Source: Arcuatula senhousia
Taxonomy: Eukaryota > Mollusca > Bivalvia > Mytilida > Mytilidae
NCBI GenBank assembly: GCA_963971305.1
Contig: OZ020306.1
Coordinates: 61,602,686 to 61,666,685, forward strand
Length of the DNA: 64,000 nt
Direction: 5' to 3'
The notes under the pieces: model-generated
The model's input: the letters and a program-made list of their open reading frames with translations, nothing else
The model's database searches: none
What the model was told of the DNA's origin: nothing
Shown here: positions 56,901-60,372 of the stretch, piece by piece
How the letters are laid out: each line of letters starts with the position of its first letter
How positions within the stretch are numbered: position 1 is the stretch's first letter
Program-made: the position numbers and the translations under genes

Positions 56901-58631
56901 AAACTTGGTCAAGCTATTCTCTGGAAGTTCAACACGAGAAGGATTTTCCAGGCAACATGTTTCAATATTAAAGGACAAACTATGTCCTTAGCAACTTTCA
57001 GATTTTGTAAAATTTTGCATTACTGTTAAATACACAAAAGTGACCATCCAGTTTAATTTCCAGCACATCCTAAAAGAATATATTTCAGCTTAGGCTAAGA
57101 ATAACTTGCATTTATGACACTGAATTTTCCTGATCAAAGAAAAATAACTCAAATTATATTCTTTTTATACAAACATGTTTAATAAGATGTCCTACTTATA
57201 AAAATGGATAAAAAAGGGATATTTATTTACAAGGGTAGTTCACAATTATTCTAGTTTTAATTTATTTCAGCTCAGAGCTTTGGCAGGTTATAGAGAAAGG
57301 ACGAAGTCTGATTATGATTGAATTAAGAAAATTTACCAACAAGTTGATTGGAGAACTGGCCACGGTCAATGTGACCACCTCCCAGCTACAGAACACACAG
57401 AGACAGTTTCTCAAAACTGCACAGAATAAGGTAGTCATTGATTTGAAAGGACTCATTCAACTAAAGAGGATCAATTTCCAGAAATTAAAAAAAAAATTTT
57501 TATATTTTCTGGTTTGCTGATTTTTGTCTCGCCTGCAACGAAAAGTCGCGGAAGGCAATACATAGGTTTTACTTTCGGGCGACGGTGGCGTAAACTTTTT
57601 GTGAGACTTGGGTGGAAAATGAATTTCTTGAAAAGTATAATTGCTAGGCATCTGATAAATGGTATACAGAGAGTTCAGGTCATGGTCTACACAACTGTCA
57701 CCATGTCATGTGACTCTGACCCTGTTTTCTTGCTTCAGTGACTTTGTGAACTTAGGTTTTTTTTCTGGCTGCAAATGATTTGGTAAGACTTTATTTGAAA
57801 ATGAAATTCTTAAAAAAGTATAATAACTAGGCATCTGATCTTTAGGATATCAATGAATAAGATTATGATTTTAGGGTGTGTCACCATGTCATCTGACCTT
57901 GACCTCATTTCTACACTAAATGACTGTTAATATTGGTTGTTTGTGTTCAGTCTTTTATGTTAAGTCACTGACATATCTAGAATCATTTTAGTTGGTCCAC
58001 AAGAACATGTCAAGAATTTATGAAAGTGAATAGATGAAAAAATATGTATTCTGATGGGACCAGCAGGCGAGACATACTTTAGTGTTAACACTTGTTTCTT
58101 CAAGGTGTCAATACAGAATTAACACTTTGTGAAGAATCTTATATTTAATGTTTTGCTGTAATGCACCAAAAAAAAAGATTGGTACCTAATGAATAATAAT
58201 GAATGCAAGACTGCATTTTTTCTAAAATCAGGTCATGAAGCTTTAAAATTCTAATGGATCTAAATGCTCAGTTGGGTCCAATTAGATTTCTATCTGAATG
58301 GATATGCTTAATGACCTTATACTATGAATAGATGCTTCACAGCTCACAAACATTAAACCTATTTCTCTTCTCTTAAGACACTGAATCGCCATACCTGTTG
58401 GTGTCATTTTTGAAAATCTCAATTTAAAATTCCTGAGATAAAATATAAAATCATGTTAAATTAGAAAATGGTGGCAACTTAATATCATGTAAAGGACGTG
58501 AGCTATTTATTTCACACCCTTACCTTTCTTCAAAACAATTTTTACAGTTGACAGAAATGATGAGGACATTAAGAGATTTTGTTGATGCAGAACAGAGAAA
58601 CATTAGTCGAGTCTTTTCTCCTGTTGTTAAG
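8861..58631 (+). CDS. Giant FHA - acidic SQ-rich scaffold - SLIP-GC-type GTPase gene, 20 coding exons, 3' end outside the window
   Basis: Twenty exons join in one frame for 18,537 nt (6,179 codons) without a stop. Residues 1 to about 125 form an FHA domain. Residues 146 to about 5,440 are acidic, low-complexity and tandemly repeated. About 5,443 onward is a dynamin-type GTPase: G1 GSTGAGKSS (5464-5472), a threonine-bearing switch in TSGTQACTA, G3 VDLPG, G4 TKND, coiled coils, then the TYKA...RHG and NEELAKP blocks typical of nuclear GTPase SLIP-GC (NUGGC). Human SLIP-GC is about 800 residues and has no FHA or long N-terminus. Roughly the last 150 residues are expected beyond 64000. From the family, it should be a nuclear GTP hydrolase linked to genome stability. 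FHA and SQ motifs suggest a phosphorylation-controlled scaffold; that is inference. All exon joins keep phase, but RNA evidence is needed to exclude two separate genes. Confidence 0.75.
9638..9828 (+). CDS. Giant gene exon 2: FHA domain core
   Basis: It reads FWRPVSIIGRSKVDAHF, then YISRLHARVVRHE, then DDSRNGIFINN. The GR pair (residues 31-32), SRLH (53-56) and NG (75-76) are the conserved phosphopeptide-binding positions of FHA domains. The acceptor follows a T-rich tract; the donor is GTAAGA in phase 1. Confidence 0.92.
10116..10513 (+). mobile_element. Family D hairpin element, copy 1
   Basis: 5' hairpin: ATGCCCCCGCGACG pairs with the segment ending GGGGGCAT (10118-10147). The body has two units about 168 bp apart, each with CAAGCTTTTCTCAGGAAC and GATTTGAAACTTGGTAGGAT. 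The 3' end repeats the inverted arm GCGGGGGCAT, followed by a second hairpin GTGTCCCATGGACAC (10488-10502). The ORF across it is incidental. Confidence 0.7.
10895..12220. mobile_element. 1.3-kb TIR element with nested family E copies
   Basis: The ends CCGTATAGCGGTTTATTTTT and the inverse of CCGTATAGCAGGTTATTTTC match over about 20 of 23 bases. Between them lie two family E elements (10931 and 11688 onward). No transposase ORF. A non-autonomous DNA element later invaded is the simplest reading. Confidence 0.6.
10931..12080 (+). mobile_element. Family E hairpin elements, copies 1 and 2, head to tail
   Basis: Each copy starts GGCTGGATTTCACAAGAGTG, where GGATTTCAC pairs with GTGAAAAATCC. Copy 1 reaches its inverted arm AAATCCAGCC at 11655-11664 and copy 2 starts at 11688. 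Bodies share TTTTCTCAGCAACT, ATCACAGCCA and TTTTGTATACAGCATC. Confidence 0.65.
12986..13095 (+). CDS. Giant gene exon 3: end of FHA domain
   Basis: It reads GSAVLHEGDTVTFGHHNG and ends GSEYQFI. L-x-x-GD-x-(V/I)-x-FG followed by a final Y-x-F strand is the usual close of an FHA fold. Phase 1 in, phase 0 out; donor GTAAGT. Confidence 0.9.
13343..13720 (+). repeat. Three tandem units of about 165-170 bp
   Basis: Units beginning near 13347, 13517 and 13682 each contain AAACTCAAA, ATTAACAA and a CTGAAACTTTGTACAGCT-type core. Flanking CCGTCAACAATT resembles the opening of the hairpin families, but clear terminal hairpins were not found. Confidence 0.6.
14305..14510. mobile_element. Small TIR element flanked by TA
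   Basis: The left end GGCCCAAAAAAAATATATGC and the right end inverse ATATATTTTGTTTTGGCC share over 30 bases including CTGTTTCCTGCTTCC. TA lies just outside the right end and one base outside the left end. Length 206 bp, non-coding. Confidence 0.6.
14669..14737 (+). CDS. Giant gene exon 4: post-FHA linker
   Basis: Twenty-three codons reading FERCTCPRSQSLDN and ending in LVS. FER continues the last FHA strand; after it the sequence turns polar. It has one SQ. Phase 0 on both sides; donor GTGAGT. Confidence 0.8.
14738..15637 (+). other. Intron 4 of the giant gene
   Basis: It starts with a partial relative of the 8049-8357 foldback (14775-14850, with CACAATGGAAAACAGCCAGC). Otherwise AT-rich with nothing recognised before the exon 5 acceptor. 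Confidence 0.6.
15638..29396 (+). CDS. Giant gene exon 5: 13.76-kb exon encoding an acidic repetitive scaffold
   Basis: This exon is open throughout (about 4,586 codons) and enters in phase 0 after TTTTAG. Order of content: a polar Q/S/N stretch with RSATPPPTNNNN; about 900 residues dominated by D, E, N and K; a 13-residue repeat array (about 18909-20740); a 28-copy octapeptide array (20861-21532); six copies of an octamer HQEDDFRL (21590-21733); degenerate T-H-D-T repeats (about 22090-22760); a basic, partly hydrophobic segment (24680-24960); 14-residue ETGNIEDETGK-type repeats (26305-26640); ESSEGTIIE repeats (27330-27600); a lysine-rich tail (28769-29190); and a 15-residue duplication just before the donor GTGAGC. 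Composition implies disorder. Its internal ATG could serve a shorter isoform, but the FHA exons join it in phase. Confidence 0.9.
18909..20740 (+). repeat. Coding tandem array of about 46 units of 39 bp (13 residues)
   Basis: The consensus unit reads close to GTSDGQEVLPQQE, drifting rightward to GTSDVIETLPQEE and then MTSDGVKTLPQED. All length changes keep the frame. The central units (about 19180-19560) are nearly identical in DNA, a sign of recent expansion or gene conversion. The units lack stops in other frames and on the other strand, which creates long shadow ORFs. Confidence 0.9.
20861..21532 (+). repeat. Coding tandem array, 28 units of 24 bp (octapeptide SEPVASQT)
   Basis: Twenty-eight contiguous 24-bp units encode SEPVASQT with variants VTSQT, GDSQT, GASQT and SGPVASQT. 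Twenty-seven have SQ; one has FQ. S-Q is the core site of ATM/ATR/DNA-PK kinases. The array encodes residues about 1887-2110 of the predicted protein. High DNA identity suggests recent expansion; the copy number is likely polymorphic. Confidence 0.95.
21590..21733 (+). repeat. Coding tandem array, six units of 24 bp (HQEDDFRL)
   Basis: Six perfect or near-perfect octapeptide units DQEDDFRL/HQEDDFRL are followed by a decayed HLESD. They have the same length as the SQ array 57 bp upstream but unrelated sequence. Confidence 0.95.
22090..22760 (+). repeat. Degenerate coding repeats around ED(T)HDT-NEN
   Basis: Loose repeats of roughly 30-40 residues contain forms of GEDTHDAMN, EDIHDTFNENGTENEGL and DKETQINEN. 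One pair (NEGLVDKETQINEN) is nearly identical. These are older, diverged tandem duplications inside exon 5. Confidence 0.7.
24680..24960 (+). other. Basic, partly hydrophobic island within the acidic scaffold
   Basis: It begins RKRKLSNDDEVLSDELPSKR, a bipartite-like nuclear signal, then reads VADMVTGFFGFRTAFKKG, VLKRNLVKKYVKHFFHQISK and RFPKKKVGHVKK. Aromatic and aliphatic residues here contrast with thousands of flanking acidic residues. It may be a short folded or binding element. No known domain was recognised. Confidence 0.6.
26305..26640 (+). repeat. Coding repeats of 42 bp (14 residues)
   Basis: Three units ETGNIEDETGKTQS are followed by about four related units of the form ETGDKLDGICESQD. 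The frame is preserved. The SQD variants add further SQ dipeptides. Confidence 0.85.
27330..27600 (+). repeat. Degenerate coding repeats of GESSEGTIIE type
   Basis: Several units combine GESSEGTIIE or DESSEGTVIE with EDCLDTQAKS. DE-SSE patterns resemble acidic casein-kinase-2-type sites. Flanking diverged relatives extend from about 27040 to 27670. Confidence 0.75.
28769..29190 (+). other. Lysine-rich segment with likely nuclear localisation signals
   Basis: It reads KKTRSQGSTPLKLKLK, KKKILKKKKCSPKKM, LKRKAKTLTEAS and NLKRQKLTKN near the end of exon 5. Several clusters fit classical nuclear signals and S/T-P sites. Chromatin or nucleic-acid contact is possible but not shown. Confidence 0.7.
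29306..29395 (+). repeat. Exact 45-bp coding duplication at the end of exon 5
   Basis: Two identical units (29306-29350 and 29351-29395) encode LVTGDNSVTHSSQGQ twice. The second is followed directly by the last exonic G and the donor GTGAGC. Confidence 0.95.
29397..29981 (+). other. Intron 5 of the giant gene
   Basis: 585 bp of AT-rich sequence. No repeat family, RNA gene or alternative exon was recognised. Confidence 0.6.
29982..30025 (+). CDS. Giant gene exon 6: short linker
   Basis: Forty-four bases with acceptor TTTTAG and donor GTAATT join exon 5 (phase 1) to exon 7 (phase 0), reading DAESSNGITEDTTSK. It is supported by phase and splice sites only, with no recognisable domain. Confidence 0.65.
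30197..30641 (+). mobile_element. Family C hairpin element
   Basis: 5' hairpin ATGCCCTGCCAACTTTGTTGG continuing to GGGGCAT. Two body units about 160 bp apart carry CCGCACTTTTTTT, ACATCCTTGCATATATTC and TTTTTGGTATGTGAG. The 3' end has GCCAGCGGGGCAT, a hairpin GTGTCATCTTGACAC, then ATTTCCTTGTT. Confidence 0.7.
30642..31030 (+). mobile_element. Family D hairpin element, copy 2
   Basis: It begins immediately after the CTTGTT of family C with a hairpin AATGCCCTGCAATGACATG paired to GGGGGCATT. The body matches copy 1 around CATACATGAGAATGATTTG and AACTTGGTAGGATGG. Its 3' hairpin is decayed. Confidence 0.65.
31227..33232 (+). CDS. Giant gene exon 7: second disordered linker
   Basis: About 669 codons enter in phase 0 from TTTACAG and leave in phase 2 at GTATGA. 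The start reads NNKPVLTQSSVSDVDN. It holds repeated GESQ motifs (GESQQIEE, GESQTVLN, GESQTVPE), many SQ/TQ dipeptides, glutamine-rich stretches, a possible coiled coil RASLMKLKDLERTLAEKAQQ, and a basic end KRKAQDLLEKLKAKKAKLTL. No in-frame ATG lies near its start, which favours joining to upstream exons over a separate gene. Confidence 0.85.
33233..33983 (+). other. Intron 7 of the giant gene
   Basis: It contains loosely repeated TTCACAG motifs (about 33360-33580) and AT-rich sequence. No element boundaries were recognised. Confidence 0.55.
33984..34067 (+). CDS. Giant gene exon 8: helix before the GTPase
   Basis: Reading RCKDLIKNLMSCLTKDTDVH and then QRIQAWK, this matches the short helical lead-in before the P-loop in SLIP-GC-type proteins (a pattern like C..L...L followed by I..W). 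Phase 2 on both sides; donor GTATGT. Confidence 0.8.
34068..34988 (+). other. Intron 8 of the giant gene
   Basis: It contains a family S repeat (34418-34640). The remainder shows nothing recognisable. Confidence 0.6.
34418..34640 (+). mobile_element. Family S short repeat, plus-strand copy
   Basis: It shares AATGATCAATCTCATAGTCC, GGTCCTGACTTGGTACAGGC and GGGTTAAACCAGGTTTTAT with the inverted copy at 6489-6645 and the diverged copy at 47620-47810. It extends about 60 bp further than the 6489 copy, with CCTCCCTCTTCCATTGCGAT. Non-coding. Confidence 0.65.
34989..35211 (+). CDS. Giant gene exon 9: GTPase P-loop and switch I
   Basis: It reads LPKMTVAVVGSTGAGKSS, then LPTSGTQACTAVVVEIE. GSTGAGKS (35050-35073) is the G1 nucleotide-binding loop. 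The threonines in TSGTQACTA supply the G2 switch. This is the start of the dynamin-type G domain and close to SLIP-GC proteins. Donor GTAAGA, phase 0. Confidence 0.95.
35212..38064 (+). other. Intron 9 of the giant gene, mostly one 2.3-kb inverted-repeat unit
   Basis: CGGGGTAGAATGTCTACG (35393-35410) and its exact reverse complement (37690-37707) lie 2.3 kb apart and may be the ends of one non-autonomous element. Within it, 36120-36920 is a decayed hairpin-family-like repeat with CCGTCCGTTTGTGCGCCCGT. No coding capacity recognised. Confidence 0.5.
38065..38274 (+). CDS. Giant gene exon 10: G-domain insert
   Basis: Seventy codons reading EWEHEFQILKRDLT and later AHLKMRAVYGKFDSLDK. The KMRAVYGK stretch resembles the helical insert between G2 and G3 in SLIP-GC relatives. 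Phase 0 on both sides; donor GTAGGT. Confidence 0.9.
38275..38974 (+). other. Intron 10 of the giant gene
   Basis: AT-rich sequence with short fragments reminiscent of the hairpin families (GGTAGGATGGTTCAT near 38505). No complete element or gene. Confidence 0.55.
38975..39172 (+). CDS. Giant gene exon 11: G3 motif
   Basis: It reads GGQYWPIIKRVKIRIP and then GCTLVDLPGVRDSNAARD. YWP-(I/L)-IK-V-I and DLPG (39119-39130) followed by a D-x-N-x-x-RD turn are hallmarks of this GTPase family. Donor GTAAGT, phase 0. Confidence 0.95.
39173..40251 (+). other. Intron 11 of the giant gene
   Basis: It contains family A copy 2 (39620-40177) and, upstream, a fragment with AAGGTCAAGGTCAAAAGATG (about 39345) that resembles family A on the opposite strand. 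Confidence 0.6.
39620..40177 (+). mobile_element. Family A hairpin element, copy 2 (compact)
   Basis: 5' hairpin TGTCTCGCCTGC-AAA-GCAGGGCGGGACA (39620-39647). Two body units about 177 bp apart hold CTCCATATCTCAAG and GATGAAACTTGGTATGCA. The 3' end has GCAGGCGAGACA (40144-40155), then AAGTGTTAACTCTTGTT. It shows the uninterrupted form of copy 1. Confidence 0.75.
40252..40433 (+). CDS. Giant gene exon 12: G4 motif
   Basis: It reads YLKNCSVILIVADVHRAISD, then NVAIICTKNDD. TKND (40396-40407) is the guanine-specificity loop. The hydrophobic strand and RAISDK helix match SLIP-GC relatives (RAVSEK in the human protein). Phase 2 out; donor GTAAGA. Confidence 0.95.
40706..40916 (+). CDS. Giant gene exon 13: coiled coil 1
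   Basis: It reads LKLQDQVRHIETALRSMKQK, then heptad-like LQLEIAQIESDIYTLASS, and ends with VSLVETQ. The end of this exon and its donor are the source of the 37-bp tandem array that follows. Donor GTTAGT, phase 0. Confidence 0.9.
40917..41507 (+). repeat. 37-bp tandem array copying the exon 13 end and its 5' splice site
   Basis: Sixteen units plus a 12-base partial unit follow exon 13 directly. Each unit starts GTTAGT, GTAAGT or ATTAGT, continues AGAAAGTCTG and CACTAGTGG, and ends near AACTCAG, so each boundary recreates a CAG|GT donor. One unit (41361-41384) is shortened to 24 bp. The unit matches the last 33 bases of exon 13. Because 37 is not a multiple of three, use of later donors shifts the frame; reading past the first donor meets a stop in the second unit. 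Confidence 0.95.
41513..43060 (+). pseudogene. LINE ORF1: SGNH esterase plus two CCHC zinc knuckles, one internal TGA
   Basis: ORF1 starts MSLIANSLTTVKS. A central coiled region precedes an SGNH hydrolase domain: NLIIGSSILKG (nucleophile block), ILQVGGNDIAH (block with conserved GGND) and FSKDGIHL (catalytic D-x-x-H). A TGA at 42869-42871 interrupts the frame; after it the same frame reads CSNCGEGNHSTSYC and CYKCGLFGHKANLC, two CX2CX4HX4C knuckles, and stops at 43058-43060. Esterase-bearing ORF1 proteins are known in CR1-group LINEs and are thought to bind element RNA. Confidence 0.85.
43085..46358 (+). pseudogene. LINE ORF2: endonuclease and reverse transcriptase, frameshifted
   Basis: Endonuclease segment: IASHNVNRLGSKFEDIKL, FVYRPPDS, LLGDFNMN and SDHYPVCIL. 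Reverse transcriptase segment: YRPISVLPTLSKILEK, QSGFRPKHSCQTAL, LLDFKKAFDVVDH, GVPQGSILGPLLF and the catalytic YADDTT. The C-terminal part reads ELGWMTIDSRIKYHTY. Breaks: an in-frame TAG at 43511-43513 and one-base-type frameshifts near 43885, 44447, 45350 and 45975. All move the frame the same way, and three lie in A or T runs. This copy cannot make an intact protein as read. Confidence 0.88.
46560..46589 (+). repeat. LINE tail microsatellite (ATT)n
   Basis: About eight ATT units follow the AATAAAG of the LINE. The tail marks the 3' end used in target-primed reverse transcription. Confidence 0.9.
46600..46927 (-). mobile_element. tRNA-derived SINE-like element
   Basis: On the minus strand the head (46927 down to about 46861) reads TCTGGTGGTGTAGTGATTA, then GTTCGTGGTTCATTCC, resembling the A and B boxes of a tRNA gene with weak matches. 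The body continues to about 46600 with conserved-looking GTTAAAGACCCCTTTG. It lies directly after the LINE tail. Not a functional tRNA gene. Confidence 0.5.
47261..47500 (+). CDS. Giant gene exon 14: coiled coil 2
   Basis: Eighty codons reading EETEMLEDLRNDLEKTTQKI, later QDMEHQILQLEISITTKQKE, ending RTGIR. Charged heptads indicate a coiled coil. The closing K-D-x-x-x-GI(R/K) matches SLIP-GC proteins. Phase 0 on both sides; donor GTATGT. Confidence 0.9.
47501..48056 (+). other. Intron 14 of the giant gene
   Basis: It contains a diverged family S copy (about 47620-47810). The rest is AT-rich. Confidence 0.6.
48057..48239 (+). CDS. Giant gene exon 15: acidic loop and family block
   Basis: It reads QEQIEEYEEDDFSDDETEEE followed by CDNLQVFCVSSAEYQKL. 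LQVF-VSS is a conserved strand after the G domain in SLIP-GC proteins. Donor GTAAGA, phase 0. Confidence 0.92.
48240..48723 (+). other. Intron 15: LINE tail remnant and foldback fragment
   Basis: 48285-48343 matches the last 60 bp of the intron 13 LINE (AAGGCCTCAGGGAAGA, ACTAACTGTG, TACCCTCTT, then AATAAAG), an extreme 5' truncation. 48545-48660 matches part of the 8049 foldback (CTAGCTGTTTTCCATTTTGG and CACTTATTCCACATC). Confidence 0.65.
48724..48882 (+). CDS. Giant gene exon 16: helical region
   Basis: It reads VFDTLDDTEIPAVRQYIQQI and then ILHNVASAIFDVQNYL. DT-IP-(V/L)R-YI is a family signature preceding the dynamin-like stalk helices. Donor GTAAGT, phase 0. Confidence 0.92.
48883..49553 (+). 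other. Intron 16 with a small TIR element
   Basis: It holds the element at 48931-49135; the remainder is AT-rich with nothing else recognised. Confidence 0.6.
48931..49135. mobile_element. TIR element with G-rich/C-rich centre
   Basis: The left end AGGGCTGTTCCAGAATT and the right end AATTCTGGAACAGCCCT are exact inverses (17 bp), with further pairing inside. The interior has G-rich and poly-C tracts and a short (CA)n run. TA lies just outside the left end. Confidence 0.65.
49554..49754 (+). CDS. Giant gene exon 17: helical region
   Basis: It reads VEDFSTRLMQELVPVLDRIG and ends AVSWGCH. The W-G-x-H lead into the next exon's TYKA matches the family order. Donor GTATGA, phase 0. Confidence 0.9.
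49781..50851 (+). mobile_element. Family B hairpin element, copy 1
   Basis: 5' hairpin GCTCACCTGGACC-GAA-GGTCCATGTGAGC, then CGTCGTCGACG tracts. Two diverged body halves contain ACACCATAAG, CAAACTTTGTACAGTTG and AACATGGC. The 3' end reads AGCTCAGGTGAGCGATTCAG, a hairpin GGCTCCTGGGAGCC, then TCTTGTT. Confidence 0.75.
50906..51140 (+). mobile_element. Family E hairpin element, copy 3
   Basis: GGCCGCATTTCACAGAGTG opens the hairpin; AAATCCAGCC (51113-51122) is the returning arm. The core ATCACAGCCACTTGATATTT is shared with copies 1, 2 and 4. Confidence 0.65.
51711..53000 (+). repeat. 158-bp tandem array, about eight to nine units
   Basis: The landmark GTCAGAT recurs near 51708, 51873, 52031, 52188, 52345, 52503, 52661, 52819 and 52977, giving spacings of 157-158 after a first 165. 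Each unit holds GGGGTTACGGCCCCTGAAAA, GAATGAAAACTATTGCAGAT and AAATGTTCAGCTCATTTAGC. Satellite-like array inside the family B tract. Confidence 0.9.
53014..53258. mobile_element. 245-bp insertion flanked by TA inside the second-last repeat region
   Basis: The related sequence at 54541-54560 reads CCCCTTATAGGTGAAAAATG without interruption. Here it reads CCCCTTATA, then 245 bp beginning TGCGAGCGTAGCAAAGCTC, then TAGGTGAAAAATG. TA is present on both sides (53012-53013 and 53259-53260), matching a two-base target duplication. Clear inverted ends were not seen. Confidence 0.65.
53882..54540 (+). repeat. 158-bp tandem array, second block of about five units
   Basis: The GTCAGAT landmark recurs near 53879, 54044, 54202, 54360 and 54518, again 165 then 158 apart. 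The shared 165-158-158 pattern shows both arrays copy the same parent arrangement. Confidence 0.9.
55021..55553. mobile_element. pogo/Tigger-like TIR element
   Basis: The left end CAGTAAAACTCAATTATAA and the inverse of the right end CAGTAAAACTCGGTTATAA match except two bases, and TA precedes the left end. These ends resemble pogo/Tigger-group DNA transposons. The 533-bp interior is AT-rich without transposase. Confidence 0.65.
56274..56431 (+). CDS. Giant gene exon 18: TYKA / NEELAKP block
   Basis: It reads GGYCFPTYKATVNRHGEFKS and then NYNEELAKPINTSISIVW. TYKA---RHG-x-(F/W)-(K/R)S and the NEELA-P stretch are among the clearest SLIP-GC signatures. Donor GTAAGA, phase 2. Confidence 0.95.
56432..57270 (+). 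other. Intron 18 of the giant gene
   Basis: AT-rich; a faint hairpin-family body near 56880-57010 (AAACTTGGTCAAGC, GGACAAACTATGTCC). No complete element. Confidence 0.55.
57271..57430 (+). CDS. Giant gene exon 19: helical region
   Basis: It joins exon 18 to read FFGSELWQVIEKGRSLIMIE and ends LKTAQNK. A long amphipathic helix region without separate motifs. Donor GTAGTC is weak but keeps phase 0 with exon 20. Confidence 0.85.
57431..58547 (+). other. Intron 19 with family A copy 3
   Basis: Family A copy 3 occupies 57525-58097. The remaining 450 bp before exon 20 are AT-rich with nothing recognised. Confidence 0.6.
57525..58097 (+). mobile_element. Family A hairpin element, copy 3 (diverged)
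   Basis: It starts TGTCTCGCCTGC, although its hairpin partner is decayed, and ends GCAGGCGAGACATACTTTAG followed by TGTTAACACTTGTTT. The body differs strongly from copies 1 and 2, so ends are better conserved than interior. Confidence 0.7.
58548..58631 (+). CDS. Giant gene exon 20: last exon seen
   Basis: Twenty-eight codons: LTEMMRTLRDFVDAEQRN and then ISRVFSPVVK. EQR-x-I-x-R-x-x-x-PVV matches the family before its final helices. Donor GTTTGT, phase 0. No further exon was found up to 64000, so the gene continues beyond the window. Confidence 0.85.
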
Positions 58632-59235
58632 GTTTGTTATACATTTATACTTCAGGTTGTTTAAGGTAAAATGCCTTTTTTCATGTAATTAGAATTTCGC
58701 TATATTCACCACAAACACCAGTATGTGAAAAAATATTTCACAAAAATTATCCCCCTTTTCAACAAAAGCAAGAAATTTTCCTCGCATGAAAAAATACATG
58801 TCTTGTATGTTATGTTTTCAGCTCCATTCAGACATGCAAGCAGTTATTACATGTATCTTGTTTGAAAAGACAACAAATTCTAAACTTGAATGAAAGTATT
58901 TATTTATGATGTTGCTGGGTGACTAAACAAACTGTCACATGAGACTGCTTCATTTCTTTATTTAAGAGCCTGTCTATGTCATGCAAAGTTGTCTGAAAAC
59001 AGGTTAGGAAATTCGCTGAAAAAGTAACCAGCCCTGAATTGAAATTCTACCTGTTTTTGCTATATAACCAGTCAAATTTTCATGAATTTTAGCCAGCCCT
59101 GCCCAAAAGTTACAAGTCTCGGGCTGGCGGGAAGGGCTGTTATTTCCAACTCTGCTGAAAACAAAAATTCATTTATGTAAAAGGTATAGTGCAACTAAAA
59201 GACCCTCCTTTAAGACTTGTTCAGGCAAAATTTTT

Positions 59236-59760
59236 GGCCGTATTTCACTAGTGAATGGCAGGTGGACAGGCTGGGAAAATATTTTCGTAACAGTTTTCTC
59301 AGTAACTACTAATCACAGCCCCTTGATAATTGGTATGCAGCATGGGCTCCCATAACATGGGATTTGATTTCAGGTCTGTTGCTCACCTACTTCCTGTTTA
59401 CTAACTTAGTTAATTTTTGACATTAATGTTCAATAACAGTGTGGGAAATTAACACAAACCTGCTTGCCCCTGGCCAGTGAAAAACGTTTTAAGCAAATGT
59501 AATTTGGATGAAATTTATATTGGATTGTGAGTAAAAAATCTAAAAATCAAAGATTCGGGCAAGTGCATTTCAAATCCTTATTTCATGGACTGCAATGATA
59601 GAAAATTTTCTTCACAGTTTTATCAGCAACTACTAATCACAGCCTCATGATATTTGGTATGCAGCATCAGCATGAGCTCCCATAATATGGGAATTGATTC
59701 AGGTCGATGGCTCATATACTTCCTGTTAGACAAAATCCGTGCATTTCTGTCTTTGACCCA
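59236..59760 (+). mobile_element. Family E hairpin element, copy 4
   Basis: It opens GGCCGTATTTCACTAGTGAA and carries two body units with ACTACTAATCACAGCC and GGTATGCAGCAT about 350 bp apart. The closing arm is decayed to AAAATCCGTGCATTTCTG. Confidence 0.55.
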
Positions 59761-60372
59761 TTTGTTCTTTGAAATTATGGATTACCAAAATTGCCAGATT
59801 AAACATCATTATTGAAAAAATATTGGCACAATTTTCATTCCATATACCGGTACATACAGCTGAACCGCCGGGATGACAGGAGAGTTTCACTCTAATGTCA
59901 CAGCGGGAAAGGGGAGATAACCGAAATGGCGTCGTCATTGAAAATGACCCCAAACGATAGCTGCATAAAACAACTCGGATCTAGCGTATACGATATATTT
60001 TGGAATTGTTTTTTATATTAAATAAAACAGTATTTAAATGCCGACTTATTTCACCAAAAAAATTGAGATTTAGTGTTCTTTTTGAAAAAAAGAAGGCAAG
60101 TTAAAAAAGGGGGAGGAAGAATGTTACTCCGACAGTGGGTCTCGTATTTATTGACAAACTTTCATCCTACAACAAATTATAGGTTTTAATGACAAACAAT
60201 ACGCGAAATGATCACTAGAGAACATAACTATACCAAATATTGACTATGTATGTATCTATTATTTGAAGAAGGCTTTATTAAGTCTCCCAAACGAAGTTTG
60301 GAGACTTATTGTTTTTGTTGCGTTTCTTATTATTATGTCTCCCAAACGAAAGTTTGGAGACATATTGTTTTT

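Noticed and set aside
2..58631. Conserved linkage of CHMP7 with NUGGC
   Set aside because: From memory both human genes lie on 8p21, but the ESCRT-III gene here is equally CHMP4-like and the human genes are megabases apart, so no synteny claim is made.
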